Positions 24,026-32,470 of a DNA stretch of 36,945 nucleotides are shown in pieces. The notes beneath the pieces are model-generated. The model was not told where the DNA came from and searched no databases. It saw only the letters and a list, made by a program, of their open reading frames with translations. Source of the stretch: CAZXCQ01 sp964639275. Its GTDB lineage: Bacteria; Desulfobacterota; DSM-4660; Desulfatiglandales; Desulfatiglandaceae. Location of the stretch: contig CAZXCQ010000020.1 of NCBI GenBank assembly GCA_964639275.1, forward strand, positions 1 through 36,945, written 5' to 3'. Position numbers and translations under genes: made by a program. How positions within the stretch are numbered: position 1 is the stretch's first letter; each line of letters starts with the position of its first letter.

Positions 24026-26236
24026 CTAATGAACGATGTGCTCAGTGATCCGATGCCTCTTGAGCTTACCATATAGTGTGCTGCGGCTGATTCCCAGTCG
24101 CTCAGCAGCCAATTTCTTGTTCCACTGGCAATCTTCAAGGACCTCTCTGAGCAGGGCCTTTTCATTTTCCTCGATGGTGGTGTAGGTTCCAGGCGGGGCC
24201 ACGGTGAAATTGCTATTGCGAAGGGCAGAAGGAAGATCTGAAATCTCTATCCGGTCACTTTTAGCAAGGACAGTGGCGTGTTCGATGCTGTTTTCCAGTT
24301 CCCTGACATTGCCCGGCCAGGAGTACTCCAGGAGGAGACGCATGGCCTCGGAGTTCAATCCTCTAATCTCTTTGCTCTGTTCTGTGGCAAATCGGCGCAG
24401 AAAGTGATGGGCCAGCAAAGTTATGTCGTTTTGTCGGTCTCTAAGAGGAGGGAGGTCGATGGGAATCACGTTAAGACGGTAAAGGAGGTCTTCCCGGAAA
24501 CTGCCATTCTTGACCTCCATGAGGAGGTCCTTGTTGGTTGCCGCGATGATCCGGACATCGACCGAGAGGGTCTTTTCCCCCCCCAGGCGCTCAAATTTTC
24601 GGGTTTGAAGCACTCGAAGCAGCTTTATCTGGGCCGACGGGGCGATCTCGCCAATCTCATCAAGGAATACGGTGCCGCCGTCGGCCTGTTCAAAACGCCC
24701 GGATTTTTGTCGGATTGCACCGGTGAAGGCCCCCTTCTCATGGCCAAAAAGCTCGCTTTCAAGAAGGGTAACCGGATAGGCCGAACAGTTGATCACCACA
24801 AACGGCTTACTCTTCCGGCTGCTCCTCTGATGGATCGCACGCGCGATCAGTTCCTTCCCTGTGCCGCTCTCTCCCTGGACCAGGACAGTCGCATCAGTGG
24901 GGGCGATATCCTCTATCAATTTGTAGATCATTTGCATTTTGGGATCCTTGCCGATGATCCCGCTAAATTCTGCGGTGGTTTCTATGCGGTTCTTTATATC
25001 AAGGGCCTCTTCTTCCTGGACGACCGCCCGCTTGATAACACCCGCAGCCTGACTCAGGATCAAACCAACCAGCTCAATTTCCTGACCATCACATCGGCAT
25101 GCTCCGGGACAACCGATAATCAGGCCCCCGACGAGCTGGTTATCCTGGTGGAGCGGAATGATGGCCTGGCGGGAAGCCGACTGAAAATATTTTGGAACAA
25201 GTGGAGGCTTCAGGGTCGTTTTTTTGTTACCGGCAAAAAAAACTTTTGTCTGATTTCCCAGGCAGGCAATGGCAGACCCGATGATCGCTTTTTCTCTAAA
25301 ACCCTTTTTTTCGTCCGGTGACAGGGCAAAAAGGAGGTCCCGACCACTATTGAAGACCAAGAGAATCGTATGGTTACACCTCAGAATCTCCTGACTCCTC
25401 TTTACTAACCTGGACCCGATTTCATCCAGGCTCCGCAACGACCCGATTTCGCGAAGGATCCCGCAGGAGGTCCTGGTTTGATGATGGGCGCGTTCGAGGT
25501 CCATGGTCTGCTCTTCAAGCCTGTGGGTATATTCCTCTGTGCGGGCGACCATTTGATTAAAAGATGCCGCCAATTTCGCTACCTCGTCTTGGCCTCGCAC
25601 CTGCACCCTCACATTTTGCTCCCCCTGGTCCACCCTCTTGGTGGCCTCTACCAGGGCCTCCAGTGGGCCGGTGATACGCCGGACAAAGAACAATGTTCCT
25701 ATCACGGAGAGCACCAGAATTCCAAGAGTAAACCCGGCCATCTGCAACCACAATCGGCTCACCTGTCTTTGATAGTGTTTTTTGGAGAGCCCGAGACGCA
25801 ATAGCCCCGCCTTTCCTCCGACAACAGGCCAGGCGATGTCCAGATAATGCTCGCCGGTGGTGGCGGCGATCTTTTGAAAACGGGGCTGATCACCGGAGGT
25901 GACCCGATTGGCATCGATCAAGGCTATGGGGATCCCTTTTTCAAAGGTGTGGGCAAGCACCTGACCCTCCCTTGAGATGAAGAGATAGGCAATGGCGGGA
26001 TTGCTGTTGATCTGGTGGTTTAGCAGTCTTTGGAGAGCGACCAGATCATTTGTGAGCACCTTGTCCGCGGCCTCCAGGGCGACGGCATGACCCAGATTCT
26101 CTGCCTGCGCGGTCATGGTTTCGAAGAGGCTGCTGCTGTATCTGTGAGTGACCAAAAACGAAATCAACAGACCGCTGCCGATAACCACAGCGCAGACGGC
26201 GATCAGCAATTTGCTCTTAAGGCTTTTCGGGGCCAT
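24026..26236 (-). CDS. Membrane sensor fused to a sigma-54-dependent activator
   Basis: 736 residues. Domains in order: TM helix 10-30, periplasmic sensor about 31-163, TM helix 165-185, HAMP 187-240, GAF-like about 255-405, AAA+ sigma-54 interaction domain 425-650, and Fis-type HTH about 690-730 (LAAERLGISRSTLYGKL). Walker A GESGTGKE (455-462), the sigma-54-contacting GAFTGA (502-507) and DEIGE are all intact, so it can open sigma-54 promoters. There is no kinase or receiver domain, so the periplasmic signal would reach DNA in one protein. AGGAGG precedes the ATG and the start overlaps the PhnD-type gene by 20 bases (26217-26236). Its likely target is the promoter at 23613-23628. Confidence 0.93.
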   Translation of the reverse strand: MAPKSLKSKLLIAVCAVVIGSGLLISFLVTHRYSSSLFETMTAQAENLGHAVALEAADKVLTNDLVALQRLLNHQINSNPAIAYLFISREGQVLAHTFEKGIPIALIDANRVTSGDQPRFQKIAATTGEHYLDIAWPVVGGKAGLLRLGLSKKHYQRQVSRLWLQMAGFTLGILVLSVIGTLFFVRRITGPLEALVEATKRVDQGEQNVRVQVRGQDEVAKLAASFNQMVARTEEYTHRLEEQTMDLERAHHQTRTSCGILREIGSLRSLDEIGSRLVKRSQEILRCNHTILLVFNSGRDLLFALSPDEKKGFREKAIIGSAIACLGNQTKVFFAGNKKTTLKPPLVPKYFQSASRQAIIPLHQDNQLVGGLIIGCPGACRCDGQEIELVGLILSQAAGVIKRAVVQEEEALDIKNRIETTAEFSGIIGKDPKMQMIYKLIEDIAPTDATVLVQGESGTGKELIARAIHQRSSRKSKPFVVINCSAYPVTLLESELFGHEKGAFTGAIRQKSGRFEQADGGTVFLDEIGEIAPSAQIKLLRVLQTRKFERLGGEKTLSVDVRIIAATNKDLLMEVKNGSFREDLLYRLNVIPIDLPPLRDRQNDITLLAHHFLRRFATEQSKEIRGLNSEAMRLLLEYSWPGNVRELENSIEHATVLAKSDRIEISDLPSALRNSNFTVAPPGTYTTIEENEKALLREVLEDCQWNKKLAAERLGISRSTLYGKLKRHRITEHIVH

Positions 26237-27203
26237 AAGACCTCCTGTTCTTCAGGGCCAGGGTTTTCTTCATCTCGCGAATGGGTTCGTACCATTCTTC
26301 CCGGGGCGCAACAAACTTGCTTATCCTCAGTTCCTCCAATATCTTTTGTCCATCCGGATCCAGGTGCATGGAAAAAAGCAGGTCCTGTGCGCGCTGCTTC
26401 AGTTTTGGGGATAGATGTGTGGAGGCGACCAGAGGTGGATTACCGTACGGATCGGACTTCTTGATGATCCGGGTAACCGAAGTGAGAGCTGGATTCCTAT
26501 GGTTGTAATATTCCCAGATGAGTCCATCCACTGAGGCGCCGTCTACCAGCCCCCTGTTTACGGCCAGGATTGAATTGTCATGGCTGTAAGTATAAATGGT
26601 CTTCTTGAAAAAGGTTTCAGGGTCTGTCCCCATTTGGGCGAGCCAGTAGGCAGGCACCAGTTTGCCTGTATTGGATTCGGGATCAGTAAAGGCGAAAACC
26701 CGCCCCTTAAGATCTTGAAGGTTATGGAAAGGACCATTTTTGTTGACGATCAGGTAGGCGCGGTAAAAAGGGGTTCCTTGAACCTCGGGGGTTACGAGTA
26801 GTTCAAATCCGCCCTCGTCTCTTCCGGCAACATAGGGGCCCGAACAGATAAAGGCGAGGTCGATCTGGCCTATGGCCAGGAGTTCATTGATTTCCCCATA
26901 TGTCTTTCTTTGGATGAGATGCACCTCCCGGCCAAGGCGGGCACCAATATAACTCAGGAGCTGGCGATAATAGGAAAAGGTCTCCTTTGGCGAGACCATG
27001 GCAGCGACAGCGACTTTTAGCTGTGTTCCTTCCTGCGGGGGGCTTGCGGATATCGGAAGCGCCCGGGTCTTCGAAAAATCAACGATTGCAACGTCGGGTT
27101 CATCAGTGCATCCATGGCCAAGAATCAGCAATGGAGTGATCAGCCAGCCAAGTAGGAGGGACGTCGCCTGATAGGGAGGTTTTGTGCGGGATTTTTCTTT
27201 CAT
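26217..27203 (-). CDS. PhnD-family periplasmic binding lipoprotein
   Basis: About 328 residues. The N-terminus MKEKSRTK...LLILGHGC is a lipoprotein signal, with Cys as the lipid site. The mature protein has the phosphonate/oxyanion-binding fold: LSYIGARLGREVHLIQRKTYGEI, IGQIDLAFICSGPYV, KGRVFAFTDPESNTG and NRGLVDGASVDGLIWEYY. No ABC permease or ATPase is adjacent. It overlaps the membrane sigma-54 regulator, which points to a sensing role like AioX or ArrX, which bind arsenic oxyanions and signal through a partner sensor. ATG at 27203 is chosen because the upstream codons lie outside the signal peptide. Ligand unknown. Confidence 0.88.
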   Translation of the reverse strand: MKEKSRTKPPYQATSLLLGWLITPLLILGHGCTDEPDVAIVDFSKTRALPISASPPQEGTQLKVAVAAMVSPKETFSYYRQLLSYIGARLGREVHLIQRKTYGEINELLAIGQIDLAFICSGPYVAGRDEGGFELLVTPEVQGTPFYRAYLIVNKNGPFHNLQDLKGRVFAFTDPESNTGKLVPAYWLAQMGTDPETFFKKTIYTYSHDNSILAVNRGLVDGASVDGLIWEYYNHRNPALTSVTRIIKKSDPYGNPPLVASTHLSPKLKQRAQDLLFSMHLDPDGQKILEELRISKFVAPREEWYEPIREMKKTLALKNRRSYGPEKP

Positions 27204-27237
27204 TGACCACCATCCTTCGGAAAGACAGCTTTTTCTG

Positions 27238-27267
27238 TTGACAATAAGTACCACACCGTGGTAGCAA
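27238..27267 (+). promoter_or_regulatory. Candidate sigma-70 promoter with internal palindrome
   Basis: TTGACA at 27238-27243 is followed after 18 bases by TAGCAA at 27262-27267. The spacer contains TACCAC-ACC-GTGGTA (27249-27263), a perfect 6-base inverted repeat. The site lies between the divergent PhnD-type and HTH/two-CW genes, so the HTH protein may bind it. Confidence 0.4.
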
Positions 27268-27314
27268 TAATCAACCTTTTTTCGGGTCTATGGAAAAGGG
27301 CGGTTAGATACCCT

Positions 27315-27695
27315 ATGGACGGCAAGGAATTTGCGTACTTCCGAAAGCGGCTGAGGAAGACCCAGAAAGAGCTGGCCCAGTTGTTTGGGACATCGGTCAA
27401 GGCTGTTCAGGGCTATGAGCAGGGGTGGCGATCTGTGCCGGCATATATTGAAAGACAGCTCCTCTTCCTGACGGCTATTTCGGGTGGGAAAAGTGATGTT
27501 TTGAAGCCGTGCTGGGTCGTAAAGAGTTGCCCCTCAGATCGCAAGGAAAAGTGCCCGGCCTGGGAGTTTCGCGCCGGGAAGATCTGCTGGTTTATCAATG
27601 GAACGATTTGTGAGGGGAGGGTCCAGAAAGACTGGAATGAAAAGATAAAGATATGTAAAAGATGCGAGGTATTTGCCCTGTCGCTTTCCCCTTAG
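27315..27695 (+). CDS. HTH protein with two-CW cysteine domain
   Basis: 126 residues. The first half is an XRE-like HTH: FRKRLRKTQKELAQLFGTSV and AVQGYEQGWRSVPAYIE. The second half is a CW-type cysteine module (CWVVKSCP, EKCPAWEF, CWFINGTIC, CKRCEVF), as in the two-CW proteins common in Desulfobacterota, probably binding metal. It likely acts as a transcription regulator, perhaps sensing metal or redox. ATG at 27315 matches the HTH start. It lies 12 bases before the metY-like gene, so control of sulfur amino-acid synthesis is possible. Confidence 0.8.
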   Translation: MDGKEFAYFRKRLRKTQKELAQLFGTSVKAVQGYEQGWRSVPAYIERQLLFLTAISGGKSDVLKPCWVVKSCPSDRKEKCPAWEFRAGKICWFINGTICEGRVQKDWNEKIKICKRCEVFALSLSP

Positions 27696-27707
27696 GATAG
27701 GAGGTAT

Positions 27708-28973
27708 ATGATGAAAACCAGAATGGAGTCCGCTCATTTTAGTACGCGGGTAATCCACACCGCCCAGCTACCTGAAGAGTGGCACGGGTCCACCCTGGCC
27801 CCGATATTTCAGACGGCCTCACACCTGCATCCCACAGCAGAAGGTCTGAGCCAGACCTTTGCCGGGAAAAGGACCGATCACATATACATGCGGCTGACCA
27901 ACCCTACCAATCGTATCCTGGAGGAAAAGCTGGCTGCCCTCGAAGGTGGAATGGGCGCGGTGGTCATGTCCTCGGGCATGGCTGCCGTCACAAACGCCTG
28001 TATGGCACTTCTGCGTGCAGGTGACGAGTTTGTGAGTGGCAATTCGCTTTTTATGTCCACCTATCTCCTTTTTGTCAACGTCTTTAAGAAGTATGGGATT
28101 ACCGCCCGCCTGGTGGAGTCTACTGATATGGATGCCATCGAGGCGGCCATCAACCCCAAGACCCGTTTTGTCTATTTGGAGACCATCGGAAACCCCAAGA
28201 TGGATGTCCCTGATCTGGGGCGCGCGGCCGAGATTGCCCACCAGAATGGTATCCCGTTGCTGGTTGATAACACCCTGGTCACCCCCTATCTCTGCCGGCC
28301 TTTTGAGCTGGGGGCGGATGTCGTGATTCATTCCACCACAAAATACCTGAGCGGGCACGGGGATGCCGTTGGCGGGGTTGTCATTGATGCCGGCAGCTTT
28401 GAGTGGGACGGCGAGCGGTTCCCCGATTTTAAGCCATTTATTGAACGGAAGGGCCAACTGGCCTATCTGGACAAGGTCTGGCGGGAACATCATATCAACT
28501 TCGGGACAACCCAGGCCCCGTTGCACTCCTATCTCACCATGATCGGCCTCGATACCCTGGCCCTCCGTATGGAACGGCATGTGGCAAATGCCCTAGAGGT
28601 GGCACGCTACCTGAGAGACAGGCCTGAAGTTCGCTGGGTCAACTACCCGGGGCTGGAGGATCACCCCTCTCATGCCACCGCCCTGAGACAGTTCGGGGGT
28701 ATGGGGTTTGGCGGGCTTCTGGCCTTTGGCCTGTCTGATCAAGATGCCTGCTTTCGGTTTATCGACAATCTGAGGTTGATCTATCACCTGGCCAATCTGG
28801 GTGACTGCAAGACCCTGGTCATTCATCCTTACTCATCTCAATATGTCTCCTTTGATGATCCCACCAGGGAAAGCCTGTCGATTACCCCCGATTTGATCCG
28901 GCTGTCGGTGGGTATCGAAGCGATGGAGGATATCTGCAAAGATCTGGGCCAGGCGTTGGATAGGCTGAGGTGA
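27708..28973 (+). CDS. metY: PLP-dependent O-acylhomoserine sulfhydrylase / Cys-Met metabolism enzyme (MetY-like)
   Basis: 421 residues, Cys/Met metabolism PLP family. The PLP Schiff-base Lys212 lies in HSTTKYLSGHGDAVGG, and VYLETIGNPKMDVPD and LLVDNTLVTPYLCRP supply phosphate and ring contacts. In this context it most likely makes homocysteine from O-acetylhomoserine and sulfide, using the product of metX downstream. Cystathionine gamma-synthase or methionine gamma-lyase cannot be excluded by motifs alone. GGAGGTAT precedes two ATG codons. A hairpin of 9 base pairs follows the stop. Confidence 0.85.
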   Translation: MMKTRMESAHFSTRVIHTAQLPEEWHGSTLAPIFQTASHLHPTAEGLSQTFAGKRTDHIYMRLTNPTNRILEEKLAALEGGMGAVVMSSGMAAVTNACMALLRAGDEFVSGNSLFMSTYLLFVNVFKKYGITARLVESTDMDAIEAAINPKTRFVYLETIGNPKMDVPDLGRAAEIAHQNGIPLLVDNTLVTPYLCRPFELGADVVIHSTTKYLSGHGDAVGGVVIDAGSFEWDGERFPDFKPFIERKGQLAYLDKVWREHHINFGTTQAPLHSYLTMIGLDTLALRMERHVANALEVARYLRDRPEVRWVNYPGLEDHPSHATALRQFGGMGFGGLLAFGLSDQDACFRFIDNLRLIYHLANLGDCKTLVIHPYSSQYVSFDDPTRESLSITPDLIRLSVGIEAMEDICKDLGQALDRLR

Positions 28974-28976
28974 GCC

Positions 28977-29007
28977 AAAGTGTTATAAAAAAATGATGTA
29001 ACACTTT
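28977..29007 (+). terminator. Hairpin after the metY-like gene
   Basis: AAAGTGTTA pairs with TAACACTTT around a 13-base AT-rich loop, starting 4 bases after the stop codon. There is no clear T-run after the stem, so it may be a weak terminator or mRNA 3' stabiliser. Confidence 0.4.
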
Positions 29008-29022
29008 AGCCTTTTGAGAGCC

Positions 29023-29053
29023 GGGGTATGGGGATCCCGAACCCCCATACCCC
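29023..29053. repeat. Perfect 11-bp GC-rich hairpin
   Basis: GGGGTATGGGG pairs with CCCCATACCCC around a 9-base loop. It lies just after the metY hairpin and before the DUF3795 gene. Function unknown; a second terminator stem or an element end is possible. Confidence 0.4.
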
Positions 29054-29119
29054 TCTCCAGGTGCCAATTTTCAGAAAGCTAGATTGATGCAAAGTGATAA
29101 ATTTAGGAGGATTGGAATT

Positions 29120-29611
29120 ATGAACATAAACCCCGATTTTGTTGCACCTTGCGGTCTCTATTGCGGGGTCTGTGCCATTTATATCGCACACCGTGATAAT
29201 AATCGCAAGTTCAAGGCGCGGTTAGTGGATCTTTACAAAGGGGAAGTTCCCGGCAAAGGTATTCTTCCCAATAGTGAAAACCTGACTATAGAAGATATTA
29301 AATGCCGTGGCTGCTTATCTGATGAACAGTTTATGCATTGCCGACAGTGTGAGATCAGGGCCTGCACAAGAGAGAAAGGTTACACCGGATGTCATCAATG
29401 CAATGAATTTCCTTGTCAGTATATTGAAAATTTCTCCATGACGGTTGGCAAGAAGGTTATTTTGCGGGCTATTCCGTATTGGCGAGAGGTTGGTACTGAA
29501 AAGTGGATTCAAGATGAAGAGGCCCGCTATATTTGTCCTGAATGCGGCAATAGGGTTTTCCGGGGCGCTGCAAAATGTAATTGGTGTAAGGTGGAGTTGG
29601 ATCTGGACTAG
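29120..29611 (+). CDS. DUF3795 domain protein
   Basis: 163 residues. It begins VAPCGLYCGVCAIYIA, the DUF3795 signature, and has CRGC, CRQCEIRAC, CHQCNEFPC and a C-terminal zinc-ribbon CPEC...CNWC, so it should bind metal or Fe-S. Function is unknown; such proteins are frequent in anaerobes. AGGAGG lies 9 bases before ATG 29120, which is why this start is used rather than 29084. Base composition is more AT-rich than the flanking met genes, and it interrupts the metY-metX order, so it may have been inserted. Confidence 0.85.
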   Translation: MNINPDFVAPCGLYCGVCAIYIAHRDNNRKFKARLVDLYKGEVPGKGILPNSENLTIEDIKCRGCLSDEQFMHCRQCEIRACTREKGYTGCHQCNEFPCQYIENFSMTVGKKVILRAIPYWREVGTEKWIQDEEARYICPECGNRVFRGAAKCNWCKVELDLD

Positions 29612-29686
29612 TTCTCATTGGAAAAAAAGTTAGTTTCACCTATGAAAGAGTTATCAATCTTCCATGAGGAATAGTCAAACAGGAAG

Positions 29687-30856
29687 ATGAGCGAGTATAT
29701 CGAACACGACAAACAGGGGATATCGGTGGGGGTGGTTGAGAGGAAGTTCTTGACCTTTGCCGGGCCGCCCCATGAGATGAGCCTGGAGAGCGGGGCCAGG
29801 CTTGGTCCGGTGACGTTGGCATATGAGACCTATGGCACCCTGGACCCGAAAAGAAGCAATGCGGTCTTGATCTGTCACGCCCTTTCGGGTGATTCCCATG
29901 TGGCGGGTTACTATTCGAAGGATGACCTCAAACCCGGTTGGTGGGACATTATGGTAGGCCCGGGAAAGGGGATCGACACGGACAGGTATTTTGTCATCTG
30001 TGCCAATATCCTGGGAAGTTGTATGGGAACCACCGGCCCCTCTTCGATCAACCCGGTAACCAACAGGCCTTACGGCCTCACGTTTCCCTTTGTCACCATC
30101 GGGGACATGGTCAAGGCACAAAAGGCGTTGATCGACCACCTGGGTATCGACAAAATCCTGTGCGTCACTGGTGGATCCATAGGGGGGATGCAGGTCCTGG
30201 AGTGGTGCGTCAGGCACCCTGAGAGGGTGGTCTCAGCAGCGCCGCTTGCCAGCACGACCAGACACTCGGCCCTGGCTATTGCCTTTAATGAGGTTGCCAG
30301 GCAGGCGATCATGGCAGACCCCAACTGGAACAATGGCGATTACTACAAAGGCCCAAAACCCGATCATGGGCTTGCAGTGGCGCGGATGATCGGCCATATC
30401 ACCTATCTTTCGGATCTGGCCATGCGGCACAAGTTTGGGCGGAGGCTCCAGAACAAGACCGATTTCTCTTTCAATTTTGGGGCCGATTTCCAGGTGGAAA
30501 GCTATCTCCGTTACCAGGGGACAAAGTTTGTGGAACGCTTTGATGCCAACTCATTTCTGTATATTACAAAGGCGGCTGATTACTTTGACCTGGGTGATCA
30601 ACACGACTCCGGATCGGTTGTAAGGGCCTTTTCCAAGGCAAAGGCCAAATTCCTGGTGGTCTCCTTTACCTCAGACTGGTTGTATCCCACCTATCAATCA
30701 AAGGACATGGTGCAGGCCATAAAAAAGAATGGCCTGGATGTCAGTTTCTGCGAAATCGAGGCCGAATGGGGGCACGACGCCTTTCTGCTACCCAATGAGA
30801 GATTGAGTTCATTGATGAGAGGTTTTTTGGGAAGGGTTTACAGTGAAACAGCCTAA
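29687..30856 (+). CDS. metX: Homoserine O-acetyltransferase family
   Basis: 389 residues, alpha/beta hydrolase fold. The nucleophile Ser164 sits in TGGSIGGMQVLEW. The catalytic Asp is in VSFTSDWLYP and the His in EWGHDAFLLP. It activates homoserine to O-acylhomoserine for methionine synthesis. MetX proteins may use acetyl- or succinyl-CoA, and sequence inspection alone does not settle which. It overlaps metW by 14 bases, the usual MetX-MetW pairing in proteobacteria. The SD (CAGGAAG) is close to the ATG. Confidence 0.95.
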   Translation: MSEYIEHDKQGISVGVVERKFLTFAGPPHEMSLESGARLGPVTLAYETYGTLDPKRSNAVLICHALSGDSHVAGYYSKDDLKPGWWDIMVGPGKGIDTDRYFVICANILGSCMGTTGPSSINPVTNRPYGLTFPFVTIGDMVKAQKALIDHLGIDKILCVTGGSIGGMQVLEWCVRHPERVVSAAPLASTTRHSALAIAFNEVARQAIMADPNWNNGDYYKGPKPDHGLAVARMIGHITYLSDLAMRHKFGRRLQNKTDFSFNFGADFQVESYLRYQGTKFVERFDANSFLYITKAADYFDLGDQHDSGSVVRAFSKAKAKFLVVSFTSDWLYPTYQSKDMVQAIKKNGLDVSFCEIEAEWGHDAFLLPNERLSSLMRGFLGRVYSETA

Positions 30857-31463
30857 TGGCCCCATACGTTTCGATCTCAAGATCATCGCCTCATGGATCG
30901 AGCCCGGATCAAAGGTCCTGGATCTTGGCTGCGGCGAAGGGGACCTCCTCTATTTTCTCAAGGGCAATAAAGGGGTGGATGGCACCGGGATTGAGCAGGT
31001 TGAGAGCAAAGTGGTTCACTGTATCGAGAAAGGCCTTTCGGTTCTCCAGGGGGATATCAATGAGGAGGTCATGGATTACCCCAACAACACCTTTGACTAT
31101 GTGATCCTGAGTCAGACCCTCCAGCAGGTCTATGAGCCGGCCGGGTTGATCCAGTCGTTGCTGCGGATCGGGAGGAGGGGAATCGTCAGTTTCCCCAACT
31201 TTAGTCACTGGCGGGTCCGCCTCCAGCTCCTGACAACAGGCTATGCGCCCATTACCAAACAATTGCCATACCAATGGTATGACACTCCCAATATCCGGGT
31301 AATAACCCTGAGGGATTTTAGGAAATTTTCAAGGGATGTCGGTTTTCGTATCCTGAAAGAGGTGGCCATCAATACCAACAGTGAAGACAGGCGAGGAAGC
31401 ATCGTTGAGTTTCTCCCAAACCTGCGGGCCACCTACGGTGTCTTTATGATCGGAAAGGGTTGA
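30843..31463 (+). CDS. metW: MetW, methionine biosynthesis partner of MetX
   Basis: 206 residues from a GTG inside the end of metX, with GGGAAGGG upstream. It is a class I methyltransferase fold: SKVLDLGCGEGDLL is the SAM-binding motif I, and DYVILSQTLQQV is motif II. The start FDLKIIASWIEPGSKVLDLG is typical of MetW. MetW works with MetX in homoserine acylation; its enzymatic role is unclear. Its stop TGA overlaps the ATG of cysE (TGATG). Confidence 0.93.
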   Translation: MKQPNGPIRFDLKIIASWIEPGSKVLDLGCGEGDLLYFLKGNKGVDGTGIEQVESKVVHCIEKGLSVLQGDINEEVMDYPNNTFDYVILSQTLQQVYEPAGLIQSLLRIGRRGIVSFPNFSHWRVRLQLLTTGYAPITKQLPYQWYDTPNIRVITLRDFRKFSRDVGFRILKEVAINTNSEDRRGSIVEFLPNLRATYGVFMIGKG

Positions 31464-32470
31464 TGATAGTGGGTAATAGGGCACTGGGGTTTGAGTCAAA
31501 CGATGACAGGGCAAAAACCATACCGGTCCCGATGGATGAGATCGCCCTGGCCGTGGAAAGGCTAATGGCTTCATGTGAGAAAGAGGCGTTTTTTGATCAT
31601 GGGGACCCAAGGCCGGTCCCGTCTCAGCAATCGATTATTGAGGCGATCCAGCAGGCAAAACGTCTCATTTTCCCGGGCCATGTCGCCCAAACCGGGTCTG
31701 ATATGCTCGGCCTGGAATATGCCCTCAGGGAAGAGGCAAGGGGGCTATTTGAGAACCTCTCGGAACAGATCACACTGGCAATTCGACACGGAGGGCTCAG
31801 GCCAAATCGAGACATTCCCCGGTGTTCTCAACTTGGCTTTGAGATGGCCAGGCGATTTATCCGTACTTTACCCGAATTGCGAGCCATTCTCGTCATGGAT
31901 GTGCGGGCCGCCCTTGAGGGAGACCCTGCTGCCAAGAGCTATGATGAGATTATCTTCAGCTATCCGGGGCTATTGGCCATAACCGTCTACCGTATGGCAC
32001 ATGAACTCCATCAGATGGAGGTGCCCCTTCTTCCCCGTATGATGACCGAATACGCCCACAGCATTACTGGCATCGATATCCACCCCGGTGCCAGGATCGG
32101 CAAGAGCTTTTTTATCGATCACGGGACCGGCGTGGTGGTGGGTGAGACCACGGAGATCGGGGATCGCGTCAGGATCTACCAGGGTGTGACCCTGGGGGCC
32201 CTCTCAATCCCCCGGCATGACGTGAAACGCTTTAGAAACAAGAAGCGACATCCCACCATTGAAGACGACGTGATCATCTATTCCAATGCCACCATACTGG
32301 GCGGGGAGGCGGTCATCGGGGCCAGATCAATAATCGGTGGAAATGTGTGGATCACCGACAGCGTGCCTCCGGATACAAAGGTCCTGCTCAAGAAGCCGGA
32401 ACTGGTCTATATCGGAAATGGCAGTGGGTCACGCCCTAAGGAGCGCCCACCCGGGCGGGGGGGATCATGA
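31463..32470 (+). CDS. cysE: Serine O-acetyltransferase (EpsC/CysE type)
   Basis: About 335 residues. The N-terminal helical domain is followed by the left-handed beta-helix: GIDIHPGARIGKSFFIDHGTG, VVVGETTEIGDRVRIYQGVT and ILGGEAVIGARSIIGGNVW. It makes O-acetylserine from serine and acetyl-CoA for cysteine synthesis. The catalytic His/Asp in SFFIDHGTGVVVGE is present. The ATG overlaps the metW stop, and the stop overlaps the next gene (ATGA), so the four genes are translationally linked. The form is the long EpsC-like one, not the short E. coli CysE. Confidence 0.92.
   Translation: MIVGNRALGFESNDDRAKTIPVPMDEIALAVERLMASCEKEAFFDHGDPRPVPSQQSIIEAIQQAKRLIFPGHVAQTGSDMLGLEYALREEARGLFENLSEQITLAIRHGGLRPNRDIPRCSQLGFEMARRFIRTLPELRAILVMDVRAALEGDPAAKSYDEIIFSYPGLLAITVYRMAHELHQMEVPLLPRMMTEYAHSITGIDIHPGARIGKSFFIDHGTGVVVGETTEIGDRVRIYQGVTLGALSIPRHDVKRFRNKKRHPTIEDDVIIYSNATILGGEAVIGARSIIGGNVWITDSVPPDTKVLLKKPELVYIGNGSGSRPKERPPGRGGS

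Noticed and set aside
23715..24029. 104-codon plus-strand frame in the receiver promoter region
   Set aside because: No recognisable family, weak start and it overlaps the regulator end; more likely chance.
26217..27203. PhnD-type protein as part of a phosphonate importer
   Set aside because: No permease or ATPase neighbours; the overlap with the sensor gene favours signalling.
29612..29686. SAM riboswitch ahead of metX
   Set aside because: The gap is too short and shows no SAM-I or SAM-II stems.
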